In this document: positions 28,029-35,698 of the stretch, piece after piece
Layout of the letters: each line of letters starts with the position of its first letter
How positions within the stretch are numbered: position 1 is the first letter of the stretch
Made by a program: the position numbers and the translations under genes
Source of the DNA: an uncultured Devosia sp.
Lineage (GTDB): Bacteria; Pseudomonadota; Alphaproteobacteria; Rhizobiales; Devosiaceae
Direction of reading: 5' to 3'
DNA length: 45,998 nt
NCBI RefSeq assembly: GCF_946479885.1
Contig: NZ_CAMLHM010000030.1
Location: 1-45,998, forward strand
The notes under the pieces: model-generated
Database searches by the model: none
What the model saw: only the letters and a program-made list of their open reading frames with translations
Told to the model about the DNA's origin: nothing

Positions 28029-29330
28029 TTGGCCCAAGTTGACGTGTTTTCATTTACAGCCGCCGTGACGGCGCTGCTGCTGGCCGGGGGGCTGCTGACC
28101 GCCTATGCGGTCAATCGCAGCCTGACCGCCTTTGGCTGGTGGGCCCTCACCTTCGTCCTTCTCGCCATCTGGCTGACGACGTCGACCCTGCGCCTCGGCG
28201 CGCCCGCCGCCTGGATCAAGTGGGTGGCCTGGGGCAGTCTCTATGCCGCGGCCAGCCTTGTTGCCTGGCGGCTCTACCGGGAAGGCGATAGCCGCGCCAA
28301 CCCGCTCGGCCGCATCCTGGTGGGCACAGCTTTGCTGCTGGCCGTCTGCATCGGCCTGACCGCAATCGAAGCGCCGCCGCATTATTGGCTGATGCTCGGG
28401 CCCGTTCCCGTTCTCGTCTTCATGACCTGGTCCGCGGTGCTGGTGTTTCGGGCCGACGCCCGCGCCTACGGCCTGGCCATCATCGCGGGCATCGCCGCCA
28501 TCGCCATACGCTCGATATTTCATCCGGCGGGGCTGGCGCGCTTCCTCAATCCACCACCACCGGGCGCCCTCCGCGGCGGCTTCGAGCCAGGCAGCAATCC
28601 CGGCCAGGGCATTCCGCTCGACCGTCGTCCGCCCATCAATGGCGTCATCGATTTCGGTCCGCCGCCCGGCCCGCATCCGCCGGTCGAGAGCGTCCTGACC
28701 GTGACGTTTATTACCGTCGCCGCGCTCCTGGCGCTCGCCGCCATCCTCGTGCTGCGCAATGTGCTGACCGAACTCAGCCGCATGCGGGAGCGCTCCACCA
28801 CCGACGCCATGACGGGCCTGCTCAACCGCGTGACCTTCGAAGAGGCTGCCACCCTCCGGCTGAACGAGAGCGCTGCCCGCCCGGTCTGCCTGATCCTGTT
28901 CGACATCGATCACTTCAAACGCATCAACGACACGGCCGGGCATGCCGCGGGTGACCAGGTCATTGCCCGGCTCGGCCGGCTGCTGCGCGAAATGTCACTG
29001 ACACATGGCATTGCCGGCCGCATTGGTGGCGAGGAATTCGCGGTCATCCTGGCCGGCGGGGACCTGCCTGCGGCCCAGATCTATGCCGAGGCGATCCGCT
29101 CGGGCCTGTCTGCCGCCGATTTTGGCGATGCTGTCGGCTGGGGGGTGACCATGAGCGCCGGCATTGCGCTGCACCAGTCCGGCGAGAGCCTGCATGGGCT
29201 GACGGCCCGGGCCGACAAGGCCCTCTATGCCGCCAAGGCAAATGGCCGCGATCGCGTCGTGGTCGCGGACGATCTGTCCGGGCCCGCCCCCGGGCAGGTT
29301 CGGCATACCGGTCTCAGAGCCACCGCTTGA
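28029..29330 (+). CDS. Membrane-bound GGDEF diguanylate cyclase
   Basis: The 433-residue protein has an N-terminal membrane region (about six or seven helices up to residue ~250) and a C-terminal GGDEF domain with TDAMTGLLNR, FDIDHFKRINDTAGHAAGD and the active-site GGEEF at residues 333-337. It should make cyclic di-GMP. No RxxD inhibitory site precedes GGEEF (LTHG there), so product inhibition is probably absent. A Pro/Gly-rich loop (about residues 170-220) lies between membrane helices. I chose TTG 28029, since GAGGAG ends 8 nt upstream; an in-frame GTG at 28020 overlaps that site and an ATG at 27996 has none. Confidence 0.85.
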   Translation: MAQVDVFSFTAAVTALLLAGGLLTAYAVNRSLTAFGWWALTFVLLAIWLTTSTLRLGAPAAWIKWVAWGSLYAAASLVAWRLYREGDSRANPLGRILVGTALLLAVCIGLTAIEAPPHYWLMLGPVPVLVFMTWSAVLVFRADARAYGLAIIAGIAAIAIRSIFHPAGLARFLNPPPPGALRGGFEPGSNPGQGIPLDRRPPINGVIDFGPPPGPHPPVESVLTVTFITVAALLALAAILVLRNVLTELSRMRERSTTDAMTGLLNRVTFEEAATLRLNESAARPVCLILFDIDHFKRINDTAGHAAGDQVIARLGRLLREMSLTHGIAGRIGGEEFAVILAGGDLPAAQIYAEAIRSGLSAADFGDAVGWGVTMSAGIALHQSGESLHGLTARADKALYAAKANGRDRVVVADDLSGPAPGQVRHTGLRATA

Positions 29331-29574
29331 GGGCGGGCGGTCGTGCGCTTGCTTCCGCGCCCCGAACGGACCCCACCGAACCAGACGAACGCCACCGCTG
29401 CCGCCTTACCCCTTTGTGAAAGGCCGGATGATTTACTGTCCGCGAGGCGGCATGGTATGGTTAATTTTCAGTACTTATGGATTTTCTGTCTATCGAGCGT
29501 CTCCGTTATGTCAAACGCCTGAATCCTCATCGCATTGAGGATTGGGCATAAGAACAACCAGATGGGAGCGAGAA
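29331..29574 (+). promoter_or_regulatory. AT-richer leader region of the small coiled-coil gene
   Basis: This 244-bp gap includes the most AT-rich stretch I noticed in the window (about 29450-29500, with GGTTAATTTTCAG and TTATGGATTTTC). It holds a hairpin AATCCTCA/TGAGGATT (29522-29543) about 30 nt before the ATG of the 102-aa gene and GGGAGCGAG as its ribosome-binding site. It is probably that gene's promoter and 5' leader. No known riboswitch pattern is recognised. Confidence 0.4.
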
Positions 29575-29883
29575 ATGACTATGCGATCCAAGACTGCCCT
29601 GAAGATCGTTCAACCTGAAATCGAGCATATGGAAGCCGTGATGCAGGACGCGGCAAAGCAGACTGCGCCGATGGTGCAGCGCCTGGCGGTGCATCGAGAC
29701 CGCATCGACCTTGCAATCAAGGAACTTGAGAGCGAACGCTTCGACCTGATCTCACGACGCGAACTGGTGCGACGGCAATTCGAGGCCGTTAACCAGGCAC
29801 TGAGCATGCATATCGACGATATCGAGGCCACCATGCGCCTCTATGAAGGCGGCCTCAATTCGCTGCCTGCCCCGGCGCAATAG
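29575..29883 (+). CDS. Small helical coiled-coil protein of unknown function
   Basis: A 102-residue protein starts at ATG 29575 with GGGAGCGAG 7 nt upstream. It has no signal peptide, membrane helix or cysteine. From about residue 15 to 92 the sequence is dense in Glu, Arg, Gln, Leu and Met with heptad-like spacing (AVHRDRIDLAIKELESERFD, then RRELVRRQFEAVNQALS), so a long helical hairpin or coiled coil is expected. I do not recognise the family. It stands alone between the diguanylate cyclase gene and a minus-strand unknown, with an unusually AT-rich leader. Confidence 0.7.
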   Translation: MTMRSKTALKIVQPEIEHMEAVMQDAAKQTAPMVQRLAVHRDRIDLAIKELESERFDLISRRELVRRQFEAVNQALSMHIDDIEATMRLYEGGLNSLPAPAQ

Positions 29884-29929
29884 CGCGCCGCCGCACGGGA
29901 TTCGGCTCATGTGGGGGAGCCGGAGCCCT

Positions 29930-30229
29930 TTAGTCCCGCGGCACGAATTCGAACTCGGCCTCATTGCCACCCGACGGATCGTCCGAGACGCGCAAGGCCA
30001 GCTTGCCCTCGTCGAGTGCGGCAAACCACTCTTCCCAGCTCACCAGGTGGAAACCGCCGATCCGGTCAGGACCCTCATTGCCATCGGTATTGATGGCATG
30101 CTGGCCAAAAGTCAGCTGCAGCAGCGTCCGAATGCCGGTGCCGTCGGGTGTATCCAGCAACATTGGATTGCCGCCCCGGGCCTCGGCCCACTGGCGGATG
30201 TCGTCGCGGTTGGTGAGGATCTTGGCCAT
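29930..30229 (-). CDS. Conserved-looking 99-residue protein of unknown function
   Basis: The protein starts MAKILTNRDDIRQWAEARGG and continues with NPMLLDTPDGTGIRTLLQL, then FGQHAINTDGNEGPDRIGGF and LVSWEEWFAALDEGKLALRV, ending EAEFEFVPRD. It is a compact mixed alpha/beta protein, acidic, with no signal peptide. CGGAGC precedes the ATG at 30229. The well-formed composition and codon use, and the position of its start opposite rimM, support a real gene. The frame stays open upstream across rimM on the other strand, which is a shadow. I know similar unnamed small proteins in alphaproteobacteria but no function. Confidence 0.7.
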   Translation of the reverse strand: MAKILTNRDDIRQWAEARGGNPMLLDTPDGTGIRTLLQLTFGQHAINTDGNEGPDRIGGFHLVSWEEWFAALDEGKLALRVSDDPSGGNEAEFEFVPRD

Positions 30230-30346
30230 CGGTGCGGCTCCGTGCTGCTGTTGCACCAACAATAGCAGCCTCCCCTGCTTGGTTCCGCAACAATTCCCAA
30301 CTTGCCCAGCGCCTGCTAAGACGCTGTCAAAGCTGGCGGAGCGAGC

Positions 30347-30883
30347 ATGAACGGCAAACCCAACAAGATTTTTCTCGGCCAGATCGGCGCCGCCCACGGC
30401 ATCAAGGGCCAGGTGCGCATCGCGGCCCACACCCAGGATCCCGAAGCAATCGGCCGCTACGGTCCGCTCGACACCGACCGGCCAGGTCTCACGGTCACCC
30501 TGACCAAGGTGCGGCTGCAGAAAAATGTGGTCATCGCTCACATCAAGGGCATTTCCGACCGCACCGCCGCCGAGCAGCTCAACGGCGTGAGCCTCTTCGT
30601 CGACCGCGACAAGCTGCCCGAGACGGAGGACGAGGACGATTTCTACCACACGGACCTGATCGGGCTCGAAGCGCGACTTGAAACCGGGGTGGTGATCGGC
30701 AAGGTCTCGGCCATTCCCAATTTCGGCGCCGGCGACCTGATCGAGATCCGCGATCCGCAAAGCGGCGACACCTATCTCTATCCCTTCACCAAGGCCGTCG
30801 TGCCCCATGTGCACATATCAGATGGCTTCCTGACCATCGTGGTGCCGCTGGACGCCGAAGAGGGCGAGGAAGAGCCCGATTGA
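30347..30883 (+). CDS. rimM: Ribosome maturation factor RimM
   Basis: The 178-residue protein has the RimM N-terminal domain ([50 protein letters not shown], then [10 protein letters not shown]) and the PRC-barrel C-terminal domain ([38 protein letters not shown]). It assists 30S head assembly by binding S19. The acidic tail EEGEEEPD is common in alphaproteobacteria. Its stop overlaps the trmD start. In many relatives rimM follows ffh and rpsP; neither is upstream here. Confidence 0.95.
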   Translation: MNGKPNKIFLGQIGAAHGIKGQVRIAAHTQDPEAIGRYGPLDTDRPGLTVTLTKVRLQKNVVIAHIKGISDRTAAEQLNGVSLFVDRDKLPETEDEDDFYHTDLIGLEARLETGVVIGKVSAIPNFGAGDLIEIRDPQSGDTYLYPFTKAVVPHVHISDGFLTIVVPLDAEEGEEEPD

Positions 30884-31563
30884 GCTTTTCGGCCGCCATT
30901 ATCACCCTGTTTCCCGAGTTGTTCCCGGGCCCGCTCGGCGCCTCGGTGCTCGGTCGCGGCCTGGCCGACGGCCTCTGGTCGCTGCAAGCCACGCAGTTGC
31001 GCGACTTTGCCACCGATCGCCACCGGACGGTTGACGATACGCCATCGGGCGGCGGCGCCGGCATGGTGCTCAAGCCCGATATCCTGGCGAAGGCGATCGA
31101 CACTGTCTCGCCATCCGGCGATCCACGCCCCCGCATCCTGATGTCGCCGCGCGGCACGCCCCTGACCCAGGCGCGGGCGCGGGAGTTTGCGCTCGGACCG
31201 GGTGCCGTCATCATCTGCGGGCGCTTCGAAGGCATCGACCAGCGCGTCATCGATACCAGAGACCTCGAAGAGATCTCCATCGGCGACTATGTGCTGGCCG
31301 GCGGCGAAGTGGCCGCCATGGTGCTGCTGGAAGCCGTGGTGCGTCTGATCCCCGGCGTCCTCGGCAAGGCGGAGAGCCATGCTGACGAGAGCTTCGAGAA
31401 TGGACTCCTGGAATATCCGCAATATACCCGCCCACAGAGCTTTGAAGGCGTCGATATCCCCGCCGTACTGACCTCGGGCGACCACGGCAAGATCGCCAAA
31501 TGGCGTACCGAACAGAGCCAGGCGCTGACAGCGGCGCGCCGGCCGGATTTGCTGAAGAAGTAG
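30880..31563 (+). CDS. trmD: tRNA (guanine(37)-N1)-methyltransferase
   Basis: The 227-residue SPOUT methyltransferase has the TrmD motifs [64 protein letters not shown] (the trefoil-knot SAM site) and [13 protein letters not shown]. It makes m1G37 in tRNAs reading CNN codons and prevents frameshifting. The start is a TTG at 30880 that overlaps the rimM TGA (TTGA), with GAGGAAGAG upstream, so translation is probably coupled to rimM. It is followed by copy 4 of the palindromic repeat. Confidence 0.96.
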   Translation: MSFSAAIITLFPELFPGPLGASVLGRGLADGLWSLQATQLRDFATDRHRTVDDTPSGGGAGMVLKPDILAKAIDTVSPSGDPRPRILMSPRGTPLTQARAREFALGPGAVIICGRFEGIDQRVIDTRDLEEISIGDYVLAGGEVAAMVLLEAVVRLIPGVLGKAESHADESFENGLLEYPQYTRPQSFEGVDIPAVLTSGDHGKIAKWRTEQSQALTAARRPDLLKK

Positions 31564-31572
31564 ACTTGCCAC

Positions 31573-31661
31573 GACCTCGTCCTTCGACAAGCTCAGGATG
31601 CGGTCTACTGGGATACCGAGGGCGAAGTGGACCTCATGGTGAGCTTGTCGACCACGAGGTC
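31573..31661. repeat. Palindromic repeat (REP/BIME-like), copy 4 with swapped order
   Basis: Unit Y (31573-31605) comes first and unit Z (31630-31661) second, the reverse of the order in copies 1-3, so the outer and inner ends are exchanged. Unit Z lacks one base in the loop. It lies in the trmD-rplS gap; the 315-bp gap also holds a hairpin (31671-31698) and the rplS leader. Confidence 0.82.
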
Positions 31662-31670
31662 GTGGTAGGA

Positions 31671-31698
31671 CGGTGTCTTTGATAGTTTGATGACACCG
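31671..31698 (+). other. Hairpin between trmD and rplS
   Basis: CGGTGTC (31671-31677) pairs perfectly with GACACCG (31692-31698) around a 14-nt AT-rich loop. No T-tract follows. It might end trmD transcription in a Rho-dependent way or belong to the rplS promoter region. The following 180 bp should hold the rplS promoter and leader; I recognise no specific L19-leader structure. Confidence 0.35.
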
Positions 31699-31878
31699 AA
31701 ACCCTAGACTCCCAGCGCTTTTTCCCCTATAGCCGCGCCACTATCTGCGTGGCTGGGCTAATCGGACCCGCTGCGCGCCAATAAAAAGACGACCAACCTC
31801 CGTTACCAACCAAGACCGGGCGACGAGCCGCTTGTGCTCGATAAACGCTCCTTTGAAAAGATTCAGAACGGAATCGAC

Positions 31879-32430
31879 ATGCCCAATATCATCGAACAGA
31901 TCGAGGCCGAGCAGGTTGCTGCTCTCGCCGCCAAGCGCGAACTTCCTGATTTCACCCACGGCGACACCATCAAGGTGTGGGTCAAGATCCGTGAAGGCGA
32001 CAAGGAACGCCTGCAGGCCTATGAAGGCGTCGTGATCGCCCTCAATGGCGGCGGCATCACCGCCAGCTTCACCGTCCGCAAGATTTCCTACGGCGAAGGC
32101 GTGGAACGCGTGTTCCCGCTCTATTCCCCGAACGTGGCTTCCATCGAAGTCCTCAAGCGCGGCAAGGTCCGTCGCGCCAAGCTCTACTACCTGCGCGATC
32201 GTCGCGGTAAGTCGGCTCGTATTTTCGAATCGACCAATTCGCGCACCAAGAAGATCGAAGCCGGCGAGCGCACTGCCGCCCAGGCTGCTCGTGAAGCCCG
32301 CGAAGCCGAGAAGATTGCTGCTGCCGAGGCTTTTGCCGCTGAGCAGGCCGCCAAGGACGCGGAAGCCGCAGCCGCTGCAAAGGCAGCCGAGGCCGCTGCT
32401 GCTGCCGAAGAGGCACCCAAGGCCGAGTAA
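31879..32430 (+). CDS. rplS: 50S ribosomal protein L19 with long C-terminal extension
   Basis: The 183-residue protein has the L19 core (residues 1-120: [89 protein letters not shown]) followed by about 60 residues rich in Ala, Glu and Lys, ending EEAPKAE, which should be a long single helix. L19 sits at the 30S-50S interface. The extension is longer than in the E. coli protein (115 residues). ATG 31879 is the family start; an in-frame start at 31834 adds residues not in the family. It ends at a strong terminator. Confidence 0.96.
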   Translation: MPNIIEQIEAEQVAALAAKRELPDFTHGDTIKVWVKIREGDKERLQAYEGVVIALNGGGITASFTVRKISYGEGVERVFPLYSPNVASIEVLKRGKVRRAKLYYLRDRRGKSARIFESTNSRTKKIEAGERTAAQAAREAREAEKIAAAEAFAAEQAAKDAEAAAAAKAAEAAAAAEEAPKAE

Positions 32431-32455
32431 GCCCTGGCGCATCGCTGAATTGAAG

Positions 32456-32482
32456 AACCCGGTCGCAAGGCCGGGTTTTTTG
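32456..32482 (+). terminator. Rho-independent terminator of rplS
   Basis: AACCCGGTC pairs with GGCCGGGTT (9 bp, one G-U) around a GCAA tetraloop and is followed by TTTTTG. It lies 25 nt after the rplS stop. Confidence 0.9.
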
Positions 32483-32484
32483 TT

Positions 32485-32500
32485 GGATTCACGTGAAACG
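32485..32500. other. Weak isolated parS-like site
   Basis: GGATTCACGTGAAACG matches 13 of 16 positions of the parS consensus TGTTTCACGTGAAACA, including the whole core TTCACGTGAAAC. It lies just past the rplS terminator, about 7.4 kb from the next such site in the partition locus. It could be a chance match or a secondary ParB nucleation site. Confidence 0.4.
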
Positions 32501-32588
32501 CTCGCGCGGTGCCTGCTCGCCATTTCCGGCTTGTCCTCCTCCACCACCTCCGCAATAAGAAGCCTCCCGCCGCGCCCGCGAGTCTCCC

Positions 32589-33401
32589 ATGCCCGTCTCG
32601 ATTGTCACCTGGAACATCAATTCGATCCGCCTGCGCCTGCCGATGGTGCTCGATTTCATCGCCCAGCACGCACCCGACGTGATCATGTTCCAGGAGATCA
32701 AATGCCTGGACGATCAGTTCCCGCGCAACGCCTTCCGTGACGCCGGCTACCCCCACATGGCCGTGCATGGCCAGAAGGGCTATCACGGCGTCGCCATCGT
32801 CTCGAAGTTCCCGCTGACCGACGTCTCGAGCCGGATGTTCTGCGAGATCCCGGAATCGCGCCACATCTCGGCGCTGACCGATTTCGGCCACGGCCCGGTG
32901 ACCCTGCACGATTTCTACATTCCGGCCGGCGGCGACGAGCCCGACCCCGAGATCAACCCCAAGTTCAAGCACAAGCTGGGTTTCCTCAGCGAACTGACTA
33001 CATGGTTCAGCGAGCCCATGTTCCAGCGCGGCCATCTCATCGCTGGCGATTTCAACATCGCGCCGCATGAAAACGACGTTTGGAGCCACAAGCAGCTGCT
33101 CAAGATCGTCAGCCACACCCCGGTCGAGACCGAGGCCCTCAACGCCATCCTCAATGGCGGCCATGGCTGGACCGACCTGGTGCGCAAGCACGTGCCCTAT
33201 GACCAGAAGCTCTATTCGTGGTGGAGCTATCGCAGCGCCAACTGGGAACTGGCCAACAAGGGCCGCCGCCTCGACCATATCTGGGCCACGGCGGACGTCG
33301 CCGAGCATTGCACCGGCACCGAAATCGTCAAGGCCTTCCGCGGCTACGCTCCGCAGCCCAGCGACCACGTGCCTGTCATCGCGCGGTTTGCCGGGGTCTA
33401 A
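32589..33401 (+). CDS. xth: Exodeoxyribonuclease III
   Basis: The 270-residue protein belongs to the exonuclease III/AP-endonuclease family: VTWNINSIRLRLP (Asn9), MFQEIKC (metal ligand Glu36), GYHGVAIVSKFPL, GDFNIAPHENDVW (Asp-Asn pair), WSYRSANWELANKGRRLDHIWAT and the C-terminal PSDHVPV catalytic His. It removes 3' blocks and cuts at abasic sites during base-excision repair. ATG 32589 is the clear start. Several Xth paralogues exist in alphaproteobacteria; which one this is cannot be told. Confidence 0.93.
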   Translation: MPVSIVTWNINSIRLRLPMVLDFIAQHAPDVIMFQEIKCLDDQFPRNAFRDAGYPHMAVHGQKGYHGVAIVSKFPLTDVSSRMFCEIPESRHISALTDFGHGPVTLHDFYIPAGGDEPDPEINPKFKHKLGFLSELTTWFSEPMFQRGHLIAGDFNIAPHENDVWSHKQLLKIVSHTPVETEALNAILNGGHGWTDLVRKHVPYDQKLYSWWSYRSANWELANKGRRLDHIWATADVAEHCTGTEIVKAFRGYAPQPSDHVPVIARFAGV

Positions 33402-33447
33402 TCCGCCACAATGTGAATGTGAAACGGCTAGGCGGGCCTAAGCCTGC

Positions 33448-33909
33448 TTAATCGCCGCCCTTCATCTTGCGCCGCGCCGGCTCCAGCGCGCCCAGGTAAT
33501 TGCCGAGCTCGCGCTCGACCCGGGCCACGGCGCGCTGCGCCAGGTCGGGGGATTGCTGCACAAGTTTCAGAAATGCCGTGCGCGGCACGAACAGGGTCTG
33601 GCTGTCGGTTACCGCTGTAATGGTGACGGGGCGTGGCTTGTTGAGGATCAGCGCCATGGCCGACACCACGCTCCCCGGCTCGGAAATGGCGTAGGGCTTG
33701 CCGGCGCCGGGGCCCTCGGGCTTGGCCTTGAGCGTACCCTCGATCAGCACGAAGGCGCCCAGCGGCACATCGCCGGCCTTGTAGAGCACGGCATCGGGAT
33801 CGAAATGCCTGACGTCGCCGGCAAAGGCCAGCATGCGCCGCTGCTCGTCGTCGCAGATATCGAAGAATTCGGCCTGGGCCAGCGCCTCAGCCGCATCGTC
33901 CCTGATCAT
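33448..33909 (-). CDS. Stand-alone cyclic nucleotide-binding domain protein
   Basis: The 153-residue protein is a single cNMP-binding (Crp-like) domain: FDPDAVLYKAGDVPLGAFVLIEGTLKAK, then SEPGSVVSAMALILNKPRPVTITAVTDS and LFVPRTAFLKLVQQSP. There is no helix-turn-helix, so it does not bind DNA as Crp does. The phosphate-binding cassette is degenerate (SVVSAMALILNKPRPVT instead of G-E-x-A-L-x(n)-R-A/S), so nucleotide binding is doubtful. Related small proteins occur throughout Hyphomicrobiales; function is unknown. ATG 33909 has GGATGG upstream. It lies downstream of cenR, separated by 113 bp. Confidence 0.82.
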   Translation of the reverse strand: MIRDDAAEALAQAEFFDICDDEQRRMLAFAGDVRHFDPDAVLYKAGDVPLGAFVLIEGTLKAKPEGPGAGKPYAISEPGSVVSAMALILNKPRPVTITAVTDSQTLFVPRTAFLKLVQQSPDLAQRAVARVERELGNYLGALEPARRKMKGGD

Positions 33910-34022
33910 GAACCCATCCGGATGCCACCGGCTCCGCCGCAACGGAGCCGCTTCATCCTATAGGGCATTTTGTTTGGCTTTGTACTCGATTTTGTGGCGG
34001 TCCACGGCTTTAGGGCCCGCCC

Positions 34023-34706
34023 TCAAGGCACCAGCCGGTAGCCACCCTCTTCCGTGACCAGCAGCCGGGCATTGGACGGGTCCCGCTCGATCTTCTGGCG
34101 CAGGCGATAGATATGGGTTTCCAGCGTATGCGTGGTGACCCGGTTGTTATAACCCCAGACCTCCTTGAGCAGCACATCGCGGGTGATGGTCTTGGGCCCC
34201 TGGCGATAGAGGTATTTGAGGATGGAGGTTTCCTTGTCGGTCAAGCGCACCTTGTTGCCGTCATTGGCCTCGAGCAGCTTGGCCGACGGCTGGAAGCTGT
34301 ACTGGCCGATGGTGAACACCACGTCCTCGCTCTGGTCGTGCTGACGCAAAGCGGCATTGATGCGCGCCAGCAGCACCGGAAAGCGGAACGGCTTGGTGAG
34401 ATAATCATTGGCGCCCGAATCGAGGCCGCGGATCTGATCGGCATCGGTATCGTGCCCGGTCAGCATCAGGATCGGGCTCTTATAGCCCTCGCTGCGCAGC
34501 ACCTTGACCGCTTCGCGCCCATCCATGTCGGGCAGCCCGACATCGAGAATCATCAGGTCGACATTGTTTTCGCGCGTGGCCTTGAGCGCGTCATTGGCGG
34601 TTCCGGCTTGCATGATCTCGAATTCGCGATGCGTTTCGAGCTGCTCGACCAGCGTTTGGCGTAGATCAGCGTCGTCGTCCACCAGCAGGATGCGTCGCTT
34701 GTTCAT
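34023..34706 (-). CDS. cenR: OmpR-family response regulator, CenR-like
   Basis: The 227-residue protein has a receiver domain (phospho-acceptor Asp55 in LMILDVGLPDMDG, acidic pocket VDDD near residue 10, conserved Lys in YLTKPFRFPVLLARI) and a winged-helix DNA-binding domain (KVRLTDKETSILKYLYRQG, VWGYNNRVTTHTLETHIYRLRQKIE). The sequence closely resembles, from memory, CenR of Caulobacter and rhizobia, an essential regulator of envelope integrity that acts with CenK. No histidine kinase gene is adjacent, as is usual. ATG 34706 begins MNKRRILLVDDD; the longer open frame to 35057 is not homologous. The 164 bp upstream should hold its promoter. Confidence 0.85.
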   Translation of the reverse strand: MNKRRILLVDDDADLRQTLVEQLETHREFEIMQAGTANDALKATRENNVDLMILDVGLPDMDGREAVKVLRSEGYKSPILMLTGHDTDADQIRGLDSGANDYLTKPFRFPVLLARINAALRQHDQSEDVVFTIGQYSFQPSAKLLEANDGNKVRLTDKETSILKYLYRQGPKTITRDVLLKEVWGYNNRVTTHTLETHIYRLRQKIERDPSNARLLVTEEGGYRLVP

Positions 34707-34870
34707 TGTTTTCTCCGGACTTTTCGCGTCGGCCCCGCCACAAGTCACAATATTGCGACGGGTTTTCGGCCAGCCAATCACATCGGCGTTACACACATGA
34801 GCAACGAGCGACGGGGCCCAGAAGTTGCAGCGCTTGCTGAACGAGCGTCCGGAGGCCGCCGGAAGACGGG

Positions 34871-35545
34871 CTAGGCGATCGCCGGCCGGTGGCCAAACAG
34901 CGCCGATCCGACCCGGACATGGGTGGCCCCCATGGCGATACCGACCTCGAAATCGCTGCTCATCCCCATCGACAATTGCGCGACGCCGGCGGCTCGGGCC
35001 AGCTCCGCCAGCTGGGCAAAATAGGGTCCCGGCGGTACGCCATCGGGCGGAATGCACATGAGCCCGACAATATCGAGCCCGTGCTCGGCCTGGCAGCGCT
35101 TGACGAAAGCCACGGTCTCATCTGGCGCGATGCCCGCCTTCTGCTCCTCGCGCCCGATATTGACCTGGACGAAACACGGCAGCCGGCGGCCGGCCCGCGC
35201 CATTTCTGCCGCAAGCATGCCGGCAAGTTTCTCGCGGTCGACGGTTTCGATAACGTCGAAGAGCGCCACCGCCTCGCGCGCCTTGTTGGTTTGCAGCGGC
35301 CCGATCAGATGGAGCGCCACATCGGGATAGGCCTGGCGCAGCGCGGGCCACTTGTCCTTGGCCTCCTGCACCCGGTTTTCGCCGAATACCCGCTGCCCGG
35401 CTGCAAGGAACGGCTCGATCGCCTCGGTTGCAAAGGTCTTGGACACGGCGACCAGGGTGACCGTCTCGGCCGGCGGGCCGAAGCGCGCCTGCGCCCTGGC
35501 GATGCGTTCCCTGATGGCGGCGAGGTTGCTGGCGGCGGAGTCCAT
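34871..35545 (-). CDS. yggS: PLP homeostasis protein, YggS family
   Basis: The 224-residue alanine-racemase-fold protein binds pyridoxal phosphate through Lys36 in LVAVSKTF. It contains the family motifs FGENRVQEAKDKW, HLIGPLQTNKAREAV, FVQVNIGREEQKAGI and the ending SMGMSSDFEVGIAMGATHVRVGSALFG. YggS/PLPBP proteins buffer PLP and maintain amino-acid and keto-acid balance; no catalysis is known. ATG 35545 is preferred because longer in-frame starts add a non-conserved leader. It is divergent from leuS, with 153 bp between the starts. Confidence 0.94.
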   Translation of the reverse strand: MDSAASNLAAIRERIARAQARFGPPAETVTLVAVSKTFATEAIEPFLAAGQRVFGENRVQEAKDKWPALRQAYPDVALHLIGPLQTNKAREAVALFDVIETVDREKLAGMLAAEMARAGRRLPCFVQVNIGREEQKAGIAPDETVAFVKRCQAEHGLDIVGLMCIPPDGVPPGPYFAQLAELARAAGVAQLSMGMSSDFEVGIAMGATHVRVGSALFGHRPAIA

Positions 35546-35698
35546 GCTTTCGCCCTGTTCCTGTTGACCTTGGTGGGGATTTCTGGTGATGGTCCGGTAG
35601 CCAAAATCCCCCATAAACGCAAGCTATGCCGGACTTTACGCGGCGCCTGCGTCAGACACTCCCCGGCGCCACGCGCCAGTTATCCAAGGACGACATAA

